NCBI RefSeq assembly: GCF_963665245.1
Contig: NZ_OY762269.1
Span: forward strand, 1,054,001 to 1,118,000
Length of the DNA stretch: 64,000 nt
Reading direction: 5' to 3'
DNA from: an uncultured Paludibaculum sp.
Lineage (GTDB): Bacteria; Acidobacteriota; Terriglobia; Bryobacterales; Bryobacteraceae
The notes beneath the pieces were generated by a model, which did not search any database, was not told where the DNA came from, and saw only the letters and a list, made by a program, of their open reading frames with translations. Shown here piece by piece: positions 17,840 through 27,145 of this stretch. Position numbers and translations under genes: made by a program. The first letter of the stretch is position 1; every line of letters starts with the position of its first letter.

Positions 17840-19234
17840 ATGTCCTACGATCTGATCGTGATCGGGAGCGGACCTGGGGGGTACTCCGCTGCGATTCGCG
17901 CAGGCCAGTACGGCCTCAAGACTGCGCTCATTGAAAAAAGCCCTCTCCTCGGTGGGACGTGCCTGCACGTTGGCTGCGTTCCCACAAAAGCCCTGCTCCA
18001 CACTGCGGAAGTGTGGGACTACTTTCTGAACCCCGGACCTCAAGGGATTTCGTGCCAGGACCCCAGGCTCGACTATCTCAAAGTTCTGGAACGGAAGAAC
18101 AAGATTGTCACCAGCCATGCCAAAGGCATCGAGTTTCTGATGAAGAAGCAGAAGGTCGAAGTCATTCGTGGCTACGGCCGGCTGAAGGGCCGCGGCCAGG
18201 TGGAAGTGCTCACCGACGGCGGCACTAAGACGCTGGAAGCAAAGAACATCATCATCGCCACGGGCTCCGAGGCGCGGATGATCCCAGGTCTGACCGCCGA
18301 CGAAAAGACCATCGTCACGAATATCGAAATCCTGAGCCGCCCTCAGGTGCCGAAGAGCCTTCTCGTGATCGGCGCCGGCGCCGTTGGCGTCGAGTTTGCC
18401 TCGATCTTCAAGCGCTTTGGCAGCCAGGTGACCGTGTTCGAGATGCTGCCCCGGCTGGTTCCGGTGGAAGACGAAGACGTCAGCAAGGAATTGGAACGCC
18501 AGTTCAAGAAGCAGGGGATCAACCTGGAAACCGGCGCCAAGGTGCTGGAAGTGCAGCGCACCGCCGAAGGCGTCAGCTTGCAGGTGCAGCTCGCCAGCGG
18601 CAAGGTGCAGCAGTTCGACGGCGAGATGCTGCTGGTGGCCGTGGGCCGCAAGCCGCTCACGGAAAACTGCGGGATCGAAAACACCCGGGTTGAACTCGAC
18701 CGCGGCTTCGTCAAGGTCAACCAGTACCAGCAGACCGCTGAGCCTGGCGTCTACGCCATCGGCGACGTGGTGGCCGGTACGCCCCAGCTCGCGCATGTCG
18801 CGACCATGGAAGGCATGGTGGCTGTCGCCCATATGGCCGGCAAGACCGCTACTCCTATCAACAAGAACCGCATTCCCGGCTGCACGTACACTGAGCCCGG
18901 CATCGGCAGCGTCGGCCTCACCGAGAAGCAGGCGCGCGACAAGGGTTACGACGTGAAGGTGGGCAAGTTCCCCTTCGCCGGCAATTCGAAAGCCTCCATC
19001 CTCGGCAACCACGGCGGCTTCGTCAAAGTGGTGGTCGATGCCAAGTACGGCGAGATTCTGGGCGTCCATATCATTGGACCGCATGCCTATGAGCTGATCG
19101 CGGAAGCGGTGACGGCCATGGAAGCGGAAGCGACCGTGGAGACCATGATGTCGACGATCCACGCCCATCCGACGCTCTACGAAGCTGTCGGCGAAGCGTT
19201 CAACAGTGTCTACGGCCTGGCGATCAACGCCTGA
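17840..19234 (+). CDS. lpdA: Dihydrolipoyl dehydrogenase (E3)
   Basis: Reoxidises dihydrolipoamide of 2-oxoacid dehydrogenase complexes with NAD+, using FAD and a redox disulfide. Seen: FAD-binding 'VIGSGPGGYSAAIRAGQ', the redox pair in 'GGTCLHVGCVPTK' (Cys41, Cys46), NAD-binding 'VIGAGAVGVEFASIF', 'YAIGDVVAG' and the active-site 'HAHPTLYEAVGE'. Length is 464 residues, normal for E3. A TAGACT box ends 7 bases before the ATG. First gene of an lpdA-lipB-E2 operon. Confidence 0.97.
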   Translation: MSYDLIVIGSGPGGYSAAIRAGQYGLKTALIEKSPLLGGTCLHVGCVPTKALLHTAEVWDYFLNPGPQGISCQDPRLDYLKVLERKNKIVTSHAKGIEFLMKKQKVEVIRGYGRLKGRGQVEVLTDGGTKTLEAKNIIIATGSEARMIPGLTADEKTIVTNIEILSRPQVPKSLLVIGAGAVGVEFASIFKRFGSQVTVFEMLPRLVPVEDEDVSKELERQFKKQGINLETGAKVLEVQRTAEGVSLQVQLASGKVQQFDGEMLLVAVGRKPLTENCGIENTRVELDRGFVKVNQYQQTAEPGVYAIGDVVAGTPQLAHVATMEGMVAVAHMAGKTATPINKNRIPGCTYTEPGIGSVGLTEKQARDKGYDVKVGKFPFAGNSKASILGNHGGFVKVVVDAKYGEILGVHIIGPHAYELIAEAVTAMEAEATVETMMSTIHAHPTLYEAVGEAFNSVYGLAINA

Positions 19235-19239
19235 TCCCG

Positions 19240-19890
19240 ATGCGAAAACTGCAAGTGCGCGAGCTCGGCCGCCTGGCCTATGGCGAGGCATGGGATTTGC
19301 AGAAGTCCCTGGCCGAGCAGCGCAAGCAGGGCCTCATCCCCGATCAGCTCCTTTTGGTCGAGCATCCCCACGTGCTCACACTCGGGCGGAACGGTCATGA
19401 AGAGAATATCCTCTTAAGCCGCGACCGCTTGGCCGAACTCGGCATCGAATACTTTGAGATCAATCGCGGGGGCGACATCACTTATCATGGGCCGGGACAG
19501 ATCGTCGGATACCCGATTCTTGATCTGAGAGAATGGAAGCGGGATGTCGTCGCCTATATCCGGGCCCTGGAAGAAGTGATCATTCGGACTTTGCGGCGCT
19601 ATGGGATTGAGGGAGTTCGCGATCCGGGCGCGGCCGGCGTCTGGGTGAACGGAGCGAAGGTCTGCGCGGTCGGCGTGCATATCAGCCGCTGGGTAACGAC
19701 GCATGGGTTCGCCTTGAATTGGACTACGGATTTGCAGTATTTCCAGTACATCGTGCCGTGCGGGCTGACGAAGCCCGTGACCTCGATGGAAGAGCTGGGA
19801 GTCAGAGTGGATCGCGCGGAGCTGCACCAGGCGATTCTGGACGAGTTCGCGCAGGTATACGAATACGAACCGGCGCTTGTGAGCGCCTGA
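19240..19890 (+). CDS. lipB: Octanoyl-[acyl-carrier-protein]:protein octanoyltransferase
   Basis: Transfers octanoyl from acyl carrier protein to lipoyl domains, the first step of lipoate assembly. Motifs: 'RGGDITYHGPGQIVGYPI', the lysine in 'NGAKVCAVGVHISRW', and 'THGFALN' followed by 'PCGLTKPVTS' with the presumed catalytic cysteine. It starts 5 bases after the lpdA stop and sits between E3 and E2, so the lipoylation enzyme is co-expressed with its substrate protein. LipA is not nearby. Confidence 0.96.
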   Translation: MRKLQVRELGRLAYGEAWDLQKSLAEQRKQGLIPDQLLLVEHPHVLTLGRNGHEENILLSRDRLAELGIEYFEINRGGDITYHGPGQIVGYPILDLREWKRDVVAYIRALEEVIIRTLRRYGIEGVRDPGAAGVWVNGAKVCAVGVHISRWVTTHGFALNWTTDLQYFQYIVPCGLTKPVTSMEELGVRVDRAELHQAILDEFAQVYEYEPALVSA

Positions 19891-19915
19891 GCCTGACAGA
19901 CTGGAGAAAGTCGAA

Positions 19916-21247
19916 ATGTCCGATGTCGTCATGCCCCAGATGGGCGAGAGCATTGTCGAAGGCACACTAACCAAGTGGCTCAAGAAGGTGGGCGATCGCG
20001 TGGAGCGCGACGAGCCACTCTTCGAGATCTCCACGGATAAAGTGGACACCGAGATTCCGTCGCCGACGGCCGGCACCCTCACCGAGATTCTGGTGCAGGA
20101 AGGCGCCGTGGTGGCCATCAATACGGTAGTGGCCCGCGTGGGTGACGGTGCGGCCGCACCGGCTCCTGCTCCGGCGCCCGCGCCCGCCCCGGCAGCCGAG
20201 GCACCCAAGCCGGCTCCGGCCCCCGTGGCTGCAGCCCCGGTTCCGGCACCTGCCCCGGAGCCCGCCCCCGTCCCGGTGGTGGAAGCCGTCCCGGTGTCTG
20301 CGGATGAGGAAGAGCCGGGCGGTCCCGTCAGCCCGCTGGTGCGCCGCATGGCGCGCGAGAATGACATCGACCTGAAGGCGGTCAAGGGCAGCGGCGCCGG
20401 TGGTCGCGTCACCAAGCAAGACGTGGAGAATTACCTGGCTAGCCGGCAGGCTCCTCCTCCGGTTGCAGCAGCGCCGTCCGCTCCTGCCGCTCCGCCTGCC
20501 TGGGCCGCCCCTGTGGCTCCCGCCGCCAGCACGCCTCTGCCGCGCGTCGAGCCGGCCAAGGTGCGCGTCGAGCCCATGTCCACGATGCGGCAGAAGATTG
20601 CCGAGCACATGGTGATGTCGAAGCAGACCTCCGCCCATGTCACCACGGTGCACCGCGTCGACATGACGAAGATCGCCAAGGTGCGCGCGAAGTCGAAGGA
20701 TGAGTTCCAGCAGCGTTACGGCTTCGGATTGACGTTCCTACCGTTCATCCTGCGAGCCACGGCTGAGGCCCTGCGCGGCTTCCCCATCTTCAACGCTTCC
20801 ATCGAGGGGACGAACATCCTCTACCACAATGAGATCAACATCGGCGTCGCCGTGGCCCTGGAAAATGGTCTGATTGTGCCTGTGGTCCATCAGGCGGACG
20901 AAAAGAACATCGTCGGGCTGCAACGCTCCATCGTCGACCTGGCCGCCCGCGCCCGTTCCAAGCAGTTGAAGCCGGCCGAGGTGCAGGGCGGCACGTTCTC
21001 CATCACCAACTTCGGGAGCTTCGGTTCGCTCTTCGCGACGCCGGTGATCAACCAGCCACAGGTGGCCATTCTCGGCGTCGGTGCGGTGGAAAAGATGCCT
21101 GTAGTGATTGATGATGCCATCGCCATCCGCTCCATGGCCCACCTTGCCCTGACGTTCGATCATCGCCTTATCGACGGCGCGCTGGCCGATCAGTTCTGCC
21201 AACGGGTGAAGTCGGTTCTCGAGAACTGGAACGATCAGGTCCTGTAA
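19916..21247 (+). CDS. 2-oxoacid dehydrogenase E2 (dihydrolipoamide acyltransferase)
   Basis: A 443-residue E2 with three domains: one lipoyl domain (residues 1-78, lipoyl lysine in 'ISTDKVDTEIPSP', Lys42), an Ala/Pro-rich linker (about 82-125), a peripheral-subunit-binding domain ('SPLVRRMARENDIDL...GRVTKQDVENYL'), a second Ala/Pro linker, and the catalytic domain ending 'FDHRLIDGALADQF' with the active-site His (about 416) and Asp. The acyl group is not certain: the domain could be of branched-chain, 2-oxoglutarate or pyruvate type. E1 genes are absent from the window. Confidence 0.93.
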   Translation: MSDVVMPQMGESIVEGTLTKWLKKVGDRVERDEPLFEISTDKVDTEIPSPTAGTLTEILVQEGAVVAINTVVARVGDGAAAPAPAPAPAPAPAAEAPKPAPAPVAAAPVPAPAPEPAPVPVVEAVPVSADEEEPGGPVSPLVRRMARENDIDLKAVKGSGAGGRVTKQDVENYLASRQAPPPVAAAPSAPAAPPAWAAPVAPAASTPLPRVEPAKVRVEPMSTMRQKIAEHMVMSKQTSAHVTTVHRVDMTKIAKVRAKSKDEFQQRYGFGLTFLPFILRATAEALRGFPIFNASIEGTNILYHNEINIGVAVALENGLIVPVVHQADEKNIVGLQRSIVDLAARARSKQLKPAEVQGGTFSITNFGSFGSLFATPVINQPQVAILGVGAVEKMPVVIDDAIAIRSMAHLALTFDHRLIDGALADQFCQRVKSVLENWNDQVL

Positions 21248-21268
21248 CCACCATTCATTGACGAAAAC

Positions 21269-21300
21269 ACGCCGCTCATCGGATCCCCGGTGGGCGGCGT
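21269..21300 (+). terminator. Strong hairpin terminator after the E2 gene
   Basis: A 14-bp stem (21269-21282 with 21287-21300, two G-T pairs) closes the loop ATCC and is followed by ATTTCGTT. The flanks ACGAAA and TTTCGT extend the pairing. It lies 21 bases after the E2 stop and ends the lpdA-lipB-E2 operon. Confidence 0.75.
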
Positions 21301-21325
21301 ATTTCGTTGTGGCACACTCGATGCC

Positions 21326-22540
21326 GTGAAGACGCTGCTTGGATTGCTGACCTTGGCCGGGCTCACCGCTTCCGCGCAGCCCACGGCGAAGGATCGCCTG
21401 CTGGAGCGGATCGAAGCCATTGCTGTCTCGGAGCCGCCGGTGCTGGGCATCGACACGCAGATCCGGACGGCGGCCGTGCTTGAGTCGAAGGATCCTGATA
21501 CGGCCGAGCGCTGGCTGCAGGCCGCGACTTCGCGGGTGCTCACCCTGGCGGACCTGCACACTCGCGGCGAGTTTCTCAACGCGATCGTCGACCAGTACCG
21601 GCATTTGGATGCAGAAGCGGCGGAGCAGGTCTGCAGTCTTCTGCCGAAGCGGGCCACGGGCGCCAAAGAGGACCCGCTTGCACGGTGTTTTCACAGTTTG
21701 TTCTCCGCTCGGCGTTCGTGGGAAGAGGAGAAGGCGCTGACGCGCAGGGCGTTGTCCGCCGGGGCGTTCCAGGCACCGGAGATTCGCAGTCACTTGGAAC
21801 GTGCCATCAGGGACCACTCCGAGGAGTGCGCTGCCGAATTCGCCGTGATTGTGGAGGGCTTCCCTTCCGCCGACGCATCGCCGCAGGAGCGCAGGAATCT
21901 CCTCGAGATGGCCAATCTCATCCGGAAACTTGAACCGGAGTTGGCAGCGGCAGCGAGAAAAGTGGCGCAGAGTAAGCCGAAATCCGCCTTGGCCGGCGAG
22001 GATGAGCAGGAGCTCGAAAAGAAGCAAGTTCTGGGTGAAGAGAAGCCGCCGACGGAGGGCTTGGCAACGCCGGAACTGGTCACGTTGGCTCGCAAACAGT
22101 CAGCCGCCGTGCAGGTGGGCATGCTGCTGGAGATCATGGACGGCGACAAGGAACTCTCGCCGCCGCAGAGGATCGCCATCGCCTATGAGGCTCTGGAAGT
22201 GACGCCGAAGATCAAGGCGGGCGACGAACGGCTGGTCAGCCAGTCGATGCTTGCGCGCCGGCTGTACGACTTCGGCGACCGTGCTAAAGCCGCAGTGGCC
22301 GCGCAGATGCTGGCCGAGTCGTTCGAGAAGTTCTACAACTGCGAGACCGCCGCCTGCGTGGCGTTTGAAGGTGACTCCAGCCCCGGCGAGGTGATCAACG
22401 ACTTCGCGGAATACCTGCGCGAGAACAAGATCCAGCCGGAGGATCTGGGGCTGCGTCACAAGTCGCTGGAAGCCCGACTGTTGATCCTAGATCTGCAGCG
22501 GAGCCTGGGCATCGAGAAGAAGCGATTCTCATTTTTCTGA
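21326..22540 (+). CDS. Secreted helical protein of unknown function
   Basis: About 404 residues. The GTG at 21326 begins a signal peptide ('VKTLLGLLTLAGLTASAQP'); the earlier in-frame ATG at 21290 lies in the terminator region and is unlikely. The rest is strongly helical, rich in Glu, Ala and Leu, and looks like tandem helical hairpins of TPR-like type ('ALTRRALSAGAFQAPEI', 'RRLYDFGDRAKAAVAAQ'). Two cysteines sit close together in 'YNCETAACVAFEGD'. Similar long helical exported proteins are common and unnamed in acidobacteria. Function unknown. Confidence 0.7.
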   Translation: MKTLLGLLTLAGLTASAQPTAKDRLLERIEAIAVSEPPVLGIDTQIRTAAVLESKDPDTAERWLQAATSRVLTLADLHTRGEFLNAIVDQYRHLDAEAAEQVCSLLPKRATGAKEDPLARCFHSLFSARRSWEEEKALTRRALSAGAFQAPEIRSHLERAIRDHSEECAAEFAVIVEGFPSADASPQERRNLLEMANLIRKLEPELAAAARKVAQSKPKSALAGEDEQELEKKQVLGEEKPPTEGLATPELVTLARKQSAAVQVGMLLEIMDGDKELSPPQRIAIAYEALEVTPKIKAGDERLVSQSMLARRLYDFGDRAKAAVAAQMLAESFEKFYNCETAACVAFEGDSSPGEVINDFAEYLRENKIQPEDLGLRHKSLEARLLILDLQRSLGIEKKRFSFF

Positions 22541-22557
22541 GATATTCAGCTCTGATA

Positions 22558-22608
22558 TTGACATTCTATAGGAGCAGGCGCATGATGGCCGTATAGGCAG
22601 TCTATACG
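22558..22608 (+). promoter_or_regulatory. Promoter and operator of the padR-permease operon
   Basis: TTGACA (22558-22563), a 17-base spacer and CATGAT (22581-22586). Directly after the -10 box lies the palindrome CGTATAG-gcagt-CTATACG (22590-22608), positioned over the predicted transcription start. It suits autorepression by the PadR protein encoded 6 bases further on. Confidence 0.65.
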
Positions 22609-22613
22609 ACCCC

Positions 22614-22943
22614 ATGCCGCCCACTACCAACCTCCTGCAAGGCACTCTCGACCTCCTGATCCTGCGTTCGCTGCTCACCACCGAACTGCATGGACTGGGC
22701 ATCTCCCGGCGCATCGAGCAGATGACGGGGGGCACGTTCCAGGTGAAACCCGGATCGCTGTTCCCTGCGCTGCATCGAATGGAGGAGGCCGGCTGGCTGA
22801 AATCGTCGTGGGGCGAGTCGGAGTCAAAACGGCGCGCCCGCTACTACCAGATGACTGCCGCGGGCTGCCGCCATCTTCAGGCTGAGACAGAAGAGTGGCA
22901 GAGGATCTCGCTGGCCATGGCGCAGGCGTTGGCCACGTCCTGA
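22614..22943 (+). CDS. PadR-family transcriptional repressor
   Basis: A 109-residue winged-helix protein: 'LLQGTLDLLILRSLLT', 'ELHGLGISRRIEQMTGG', 'VKPGSLFPALHRMEEAGWL' and 'RRARYYQMTAAGCRHL' are the canonical PadR blocks. The leader before its ATG is only about 20 bases and has no clear Shine-Dalgarno. It lies 10 bases before a duplicated orphan permease, the usual partner in acidobacteria, and probably controls it through the palindrome at 22590-22608. Confidence 0.95.
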   Translation: MPPTTNLLQGTLDLLILRSLLTTELHGLGISRRIEQMTGGTFQVKPGSLFPALHRMEEAGWLKSSWGESESKRRARYYQMTAAGCRHLQAETEEWQRISLAMAQALATS

Positions 22944-22953
22944 GGTACCCCCG

Positions 22954-25572
22954 ATGTCACTGCTAAGCCGGCTGTCCGCCTGGAAACGGAACCTCTTCCA
23001 CAAGGGGGAGGTGGAGGAATCTCTCGACGAGGAACTGACCGCCTTTGTGGACCTGCTTTCCGAAGAGAAGCAGCGCGCGGGGATGAGTCCGCAGGAGGCA
23101 CGGCGGGCTGCACTATTGGAGACGGGCGGCCTCGACCAACTGAAAGAAGAGTGCCGCGATGGCCGCGCGCTGCACTGGTTGGACGTGCTGCATCAGGATC
23201 TGCGCTACGGTCTGCGCCTGTTGCTGCGCAATCCGGGCTTTGCCGCCACGGTCGTCCTCACGCTCGGATTGGGCATCGGCGCCACCACGGCGATCTTCAG
23301 CGTGGTACACGCGACGCTGCTGCGGCCGCTGCCGTACAGTCACCCCGAGAGCCTTGTCTACGTCATGCACAATCTTGGGGGCTATGGTCCGATGCCGTTC
23401 TCCCGTCCACTGGAGTTCAATGCGTGGCGCGACCGCAATCATAGCCTCAGCCAGATCGCCGCTTATATTGACACCCGCGTCAACGTGGTCGGCGTGGGCG
23501 AGGCGCAGCGAATGAACTGCGGAATCGGCACGGCATCGTTCTTCCAACTGCTGGGCACGCGGCCGGAAGCTGGGCGGCTCTTCCTGCCGGAAGAGGACAA
23601 GCCGGGCGGAGCACCCGTGGCCCTGCTGAGTTACGCGCTCTGGCGAGGCCGGTTTGGTGGAGATCCCGCAGCCGTGGGTCGCACGCTCACTGTGGATGGC
23701 AAGCGATATATCGTCGCCGGCATCCTGCCCGCCTCTTTCCGAGTGCCCGACCGCTATGGATTCGAGTACGATCTCTGGCTGCCCTTTGCCACCACCATTC
23801 AGCCCGAAGGGGTGCCACCCTACCTGCTGCGCGTCGTCGGTAGGTTGGCGCCCGGAGTCACCGCATCGGCCGCCCAGGCAGAGTTGGATTCCATCCTGCA
23901 ATCCACACTGCGGCGGCCACGCAAAATCAATGCCCTACTGGTTCCGTGGCAGCAGGAGATCGCCGGAGGAGTCCGCACCTCTCTGCTGGTCTTCCTGGGC
24001 GCTGTCGGATTCCTTTTGCTGATTGCGTGCGTGAATGTCGCCATCCTGTTGCTCTCCCGGGCGGCCGCGAGGGAACGTGAAGTAGCCGTTCGTCTCGCTC
24101 TTGGGGCTCCGCGCTCCCGCATCATCCGGCAATTGCTTACCGAGAGCCTGATGATGGCCCTCTCCGGCGCGGCCGTAGGTCTCGTGCTTGCCTATTGGGC
24201 CAAGGACCTGCTCGTCAACTTCCTTTCAAAGAACCTGCCGGCGATGGACCCGGTCCAGCTCGACTACCGGGTGCTCGCCTTCAATCTCGGTCTGGCCGTG
24301 CTCACGGGGCTCTTCTTCGGACTCGCGCCGGCGCTGGCGACGGCAACAATGCGCGACCGAGACGGGCTTCGCGAATCGGCCCGCGGCGCCAGTGAGAGCC
24401 GGGTGCACTACGGCTTTCGCAACGTGCTGATCGTCACTCAGGTCGCGACCGCGATTACCCTGACCATCGGTGCGGGCCTTCTGGTGAAGAGCTTTCTGCG
24501 GCTGCGTGGTTTGGATATGGGCTTCCGGTCCGATCGGGTTCTCACGCTGACCGTGAATCTCACGCCCGCCGACTACCCGGATTCCGCCCGTCAGATCCAG
24601 TTCTTTCAGCGGGCGCTTCAAAACATCCAAAGCTTGGGCGGAGTCGAATCGGCTGCCGCCAACTACTGCCTCCCGCTGGGCAATACACGATGGAGCGTCG
24701 GCAAGCTGAAGGTGGAGGGCCGGCCGGATCCGCTGGATTCCACGGACATGGAGGTAATCAGCACGGGCTACTTCCACACCATGCAGATCCCGTGGAAAGT
24801 GGGCCGCGACTTCACCGAGCAAGACAAGTCCGGCAGTCCATCGGTGGCCATTGTGAACGAGACCTTCGCTCGGCGCTTCTGTCCCGAGGGCCGCTGCCTG
24901 GGTCGCCGGATCGAACACTGGAAGGATTCGAGTCAGTGGATGACCATTGTCGGTGTCGCCGGCGATACACGTGCCTCGATGGAACGCCCGGTTGCGCCGG
25001 TGCTTTTTGTCCCCTATCTGCAGGGGGACGCAGCCTCGATGACGCTGGTCATTCGGACGTCCGGTGAGCCGATGAGCATAGCCGCCGCCGTAAGAGCCCA
25101 ACTCGCAGCCATCGATCGCAGGCAGCCCCCAAGCGATGTGATGAGCCTGGATGATCTGCGCGGCGAGTGGATCGCCCACAGGCGGGCGAGCATGCTGCTG
25201 TTGTCGGCCTTCGCGTTGCTGGCGTTGGTACTCGGCTCCATCGGCATCTACGGAGTTGTGGCCTACAATGCAAACCGCCGCACCCACGAAATCGGTATCA
25301 GAATGGCATTGGGCGCCAGGGAACGTGACGTGTTGTCTCTCATCACGCGCCGGACTCTGGTGCTGATCGCGATGGGCGAATTGGCCGGACTCGGCGCCGC
25401 CTTGGCCCTGAACCGGGTGCTGAAGACGCTCGTGGTAGAGATTGCCACGACGGACACGGTCACCTATGCCGCGGCCTGCCTGCTCTGGACCATGGTTGCC
25501 CTGCTCGCCTGCTATCTGCCGGCGCGCCGAAGCGCGCGGATGGAGCCGATGCTGGCTCTCCATTGTGAATAG
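22954..25572 (+). CDS. Acidobacterial duplicated orphan permease (MacB/FtsX type)
   Basis: An 872-residue inner-membrane protein. It begins with an N-terminal helical region ('EESLDEELTAFVDLLSEE', about 1-80), then has two repeats of a periplasmic MacB-like domain followed by FtsX membrane segments. Signatures are 'LGLGIGATTAIFSVVHA', 'EREVAVRLALGAPRSRI' and 'RTHEIGIRMALGARERDV'. The duplicated arrangement on one chain with no ATP-binding domain defines the ADOP group. An ATPase must come from elsewhere, or the protein works without one. The substrate (peptide, lipid or drug) cannot be told. Confidence 0.95.
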   Translation: MSLLSRLSAWKRNLFHKGEVEESLDEELTAFVDLLSEEKQRAGMSPQEARRAALLETGGLDQLKEECRDGRALHWLDVLHQDLRYGLRLLLRNPGFAATVVLTLGLGIGATTAIFSVVHATLLRPLPYSHPESLVYVMHNLGGYGPMPFSRPLEFNAWRDRNHSLSQIAAYIDTRVNVVGVGEAQRMNCGIGTASFFQLLGTRPEAGRLFLPEEDKPGGAPVALLSYALWRGRFGGDPAAVGRTLTVDGKRYIVAGILPASFRVPDRYGFEYDLWLPFATTIQPEGVPPYLLRVVGRLAPGVTASAAQAELDSILQSTLRRPRKINALLVPWQQEIAGGVRTSLLVFLGAVGFLLLIACVNVAILLLSRAAAREREVAVRLALGAPRSRIIRQLLTESLMMALSGAAVGLVLAYWAKDLLVNFLSKNLPAMDPVQLDYRVLAFNLGLAVLTGLFFGLAPALATATMRDRDGLRESARGASESRVHYGFRNVLIVTQVATAITLTIGAGLLVKSFLRLRGLDMGFRSDRVLTLTVNLTPADYPDSARQIQFFQRALQNIQSLGGVESAAANYCLPLGNTRWSVGKLKVEGRPDPLDSTDMEVISTGYFHTMQIPWKVGRDFTEQDKSGSPSVAIVNETFARRFCPEGRCLGRRIEHWKDSSQWMTIVGVAGDTRASMERPVAPVLFVPYLQGDAASMTLVIRTSGEPMSIAAAVRAQLAAIDRRQPPSDVMSLDDLRGEWIAHRRASMLLLSAFALLALVLGSIGIYGVVAYNANRRTHEIGIRMALGARERDVLSLITRRTLVLIAMGELAGLGAALALNRVLKTLVVEIATTDTVTYAAACLLWTMVALLACYLPARRSARMEPMLALHCE

Positions 25573-25617
25573 CCTTCCACGCTTCGCGATAAAATCGAAG
25601 CAGGAGGAATGCTGCCC

Positions 25618-26151
25618 GTGTCTGCGAGCGATCAGCTCTTCATCGAGTTTTCCGTCAAGAAGCTACGCCAGTTCCTCGGCCGTATTCATGTCTGCCTGGA
25701 AAAGCTGACCGACGAACAGATTTGGATCCGCACCGGCGATGCCTCCAACTCTACGGGCAATCTCTGCCTGCACCTGGCTGGGAACGTCCGCCAGTGGATT
25801 CTGCACGGCGTTGCAGGACAGGAAGACCACCGACAGCGGGACGCGGAGTTCGCCGCACGCGGCGGCGTCTCCAGGGAACAGCTCTGGCAGCGCCTGAATG
25901 ACACCGTGCTGGAGGCCTGCTCCGTCATCGAGCAGATTCCGGCCGAACGTCTCACCGCTATCGTCACGCCCCAGAACTACGACGTTACTGTTCTGGAAGC
26001 CGTCTATCACGTCGTCGAACACTTCGCGCAGCATACCGGCCAGATCCTGTTCTCCACCAAAGCGGTGACAGGGGAGGATCTCGGCTTCTACCGGCACCTC
26101 ACCGGAACCGTTCAACCACCGCCGCCGCCGGCGGGTCAGGAGACACCATAG
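25618..26151 (+). CDS. DinB-like / DUF1572 family protein (first copy)
   Basis: A helical-bundle protein of about 177 residues. The pattern 'NSTGNLCLHLAGNVRQWI' near residue 45, 'VYHVVEHFAQHTGQILFSTK' near residue 125 and the spaced histidines resemble the DinB metal-binding four-helix bundle. AGGAGG at 25602 fits the GTG at 25618 (9 bases) better than the ATG at 25609 (1 base). It is a paralogue of the next gene. Such proteins are possibly bacillithiol-transferase-like, but no role has been shown for this group. Confidence 0.82.
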   Translation: MSASDQLFIEFSVKKLRQFLGRIHVCLEKLTDEQIWIRTGDASNSTGNLCLHLAGNVRQWILHGVAGQEDHRQRDAEFAARGGVSREQLWQRLNDTVLEACSVIEQIPAERLTAIVTPQNYDVTVLEAVYHVVEHFAQHTGQILFSTKAVTGEDLGFYRHLTGTVQPPPPPAGQETP

Positions 26152-26153
26152 CC

Positions 26154-26645
26154 ATGGCGACCGTCGAGCAGGCTTTCCTCGTTTTCTCAACCACCAAACT
26201 ACGCATGCTGATGGGCCAGATCGAGACTTGCATGGGCAAGTTGGAAGACGCCCAGGTCTGGGGCCGCACCGGCGACAATGCCAATTCCGCCGGCAATCTC
26301 TGCCTCCACCTGGAAGGCAATGTCAGGCAGTTCATCATCCACTCCATCGGCGGGCAGCCTGACGTGCGTGTGCGCGACGCCGAGTTCGGCTCGCGCGGCG
26401 GTCTCACCAAGCAGGAGTTGCTTTCGAAGCTCTCAGCCTGTGTGGAAGAGGCCTGCGCGGTGCTAGAGAAACTCGCACCGGAGCGTCTGCTGGAGACCGT
26501 CGCCCCGATGGGGCGCGCCATGCTCACCCTGGATGCCATCTACCAGGTGGTGCAGCATTTCGCACTCCATACTGGCCAGATCATCTTCCTCACCAAGGCC
26601 TTCACCGGCGAAGACCTGAACTTGCCGCGGCTTGCGACGAAATGA
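26154..26645 (+). CDS. DinB-like / DUF1572 family protein (second copy)
   Basis: A 163-residue paralogue of the previous gene ('NSAGNLCLHLEGNVRQFII', 'IYQVVQHFALHTGQIIFLTK'), starting 2 bases after it. The histidine pattern of the DinB fold is conserved in both. Its stop overlaps the following GNAT start (ATGA), so three genes are coupled. The copies have diverged clearly, pointing to an old duplication. Confidence 0.85.
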   Translation: MATVEQAFLVFSTTKLRMLMGQIETCMGKLEDAQVWGRTGDNANSAGNLCLHLEGNVRQFIIHSIGGQPDVRVRDAEFGSRGGLTKQELLSKLSACVEEACAVLEKLAPERLLETVAPMGRAMLTLDAIYQVVQHFALHTGQIIFLTKAFTGEDLNLPRLATK

Positions 26646-27145
26646 TCTCCCTGCGCGAGTGGGAACCGGAGGACCAGCCCGCCACGCGGCGGTTGCTCAT
26701 TCGCGCCTTCGGCCAGCCTGACGAAGCGAATCTGGTGGAGGCCCTCCGCTCCGAGGGTGCGGTCATTCTCGAACTTGTCGCGGAGGCCGGCCAGCAAGTG
26801 GCGGGCCACGTCCTTTACAGCGCATTGTCCGTGGAGCCGGCAGATGGCTCAGTGCGCGCGGCCGCGCTCGCGCCGCTGGCGGTCGATCCGGATTTCCAGC
26901 GTCGTGGGATCGGTGGAGCGCTCATCCACATGAGCCTGCCCATGCTCGCCCATACCGGGGTGGATGCGGTGATCGTCGTCGGCGATGCCGCCTACTACAC
27001 CCGCTTCGGATTCTCGCCCGAACTCGCCGCCACCCTGCAGTCGCCATTCCCTCCTGGTGACCACTTCATGGCCCTGGAGCTTGCCCCCGGCTCCATCGAG
27101 GGCTGCCGCGGCAAGGTCTGTTATGCCCGCGCCTTTGGTCTCTAG
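26642..27145 (+). CDS. GNAT N-acetyltransferase, YhbS-like
   Basis: A 167-residue single-domain GNAT. 'MISLREWEPEDQPATRRLL' is the usual first strand-helix, 'ALAPLAVDPDFQRRGIGGAL' holds the acetyl-CoA-binding R/Q-x-x-G-x-G/A loop, and 'VVVGDAAYYTRFGF', here 'IVVGDAAYYTRFGF', is the conserved YhbS-type motif. The acceptor is unknown. It overlaps the preceding DUF1572 gene by 4 bases. Confidence 0.9.
   Translation: MISLREWEPEDQPATRRLLIRAFGQPDEANLVEALRSEGAVILELVAEAGQQVAGHVLYSALSVEPADGSVRAAALAPLAVDPDFQRRGIGGALIHMSLPMLAHTGVDAVIVVGDAAYYTRFGFSPELAATLQSPFPPGDHFMALELAPGSIEGCRGKVCYARAFGL

Noticed and set aside
17333..19291. A 652-codon minus-strand frame opposite lpdA and the POTRA gene
   Set aside because: It has no start region, family pattern or codon sense. 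It is an antisense shadow of lpdA, a strongly coding gene, and continues into the POTRA gene in another frame.
20145..20300. Ala/Pro-coding repeats as a tandem DNA repeat or array
   Set aside because: They encode the flexible linkers of the E2 protein, which are normally of this composition.
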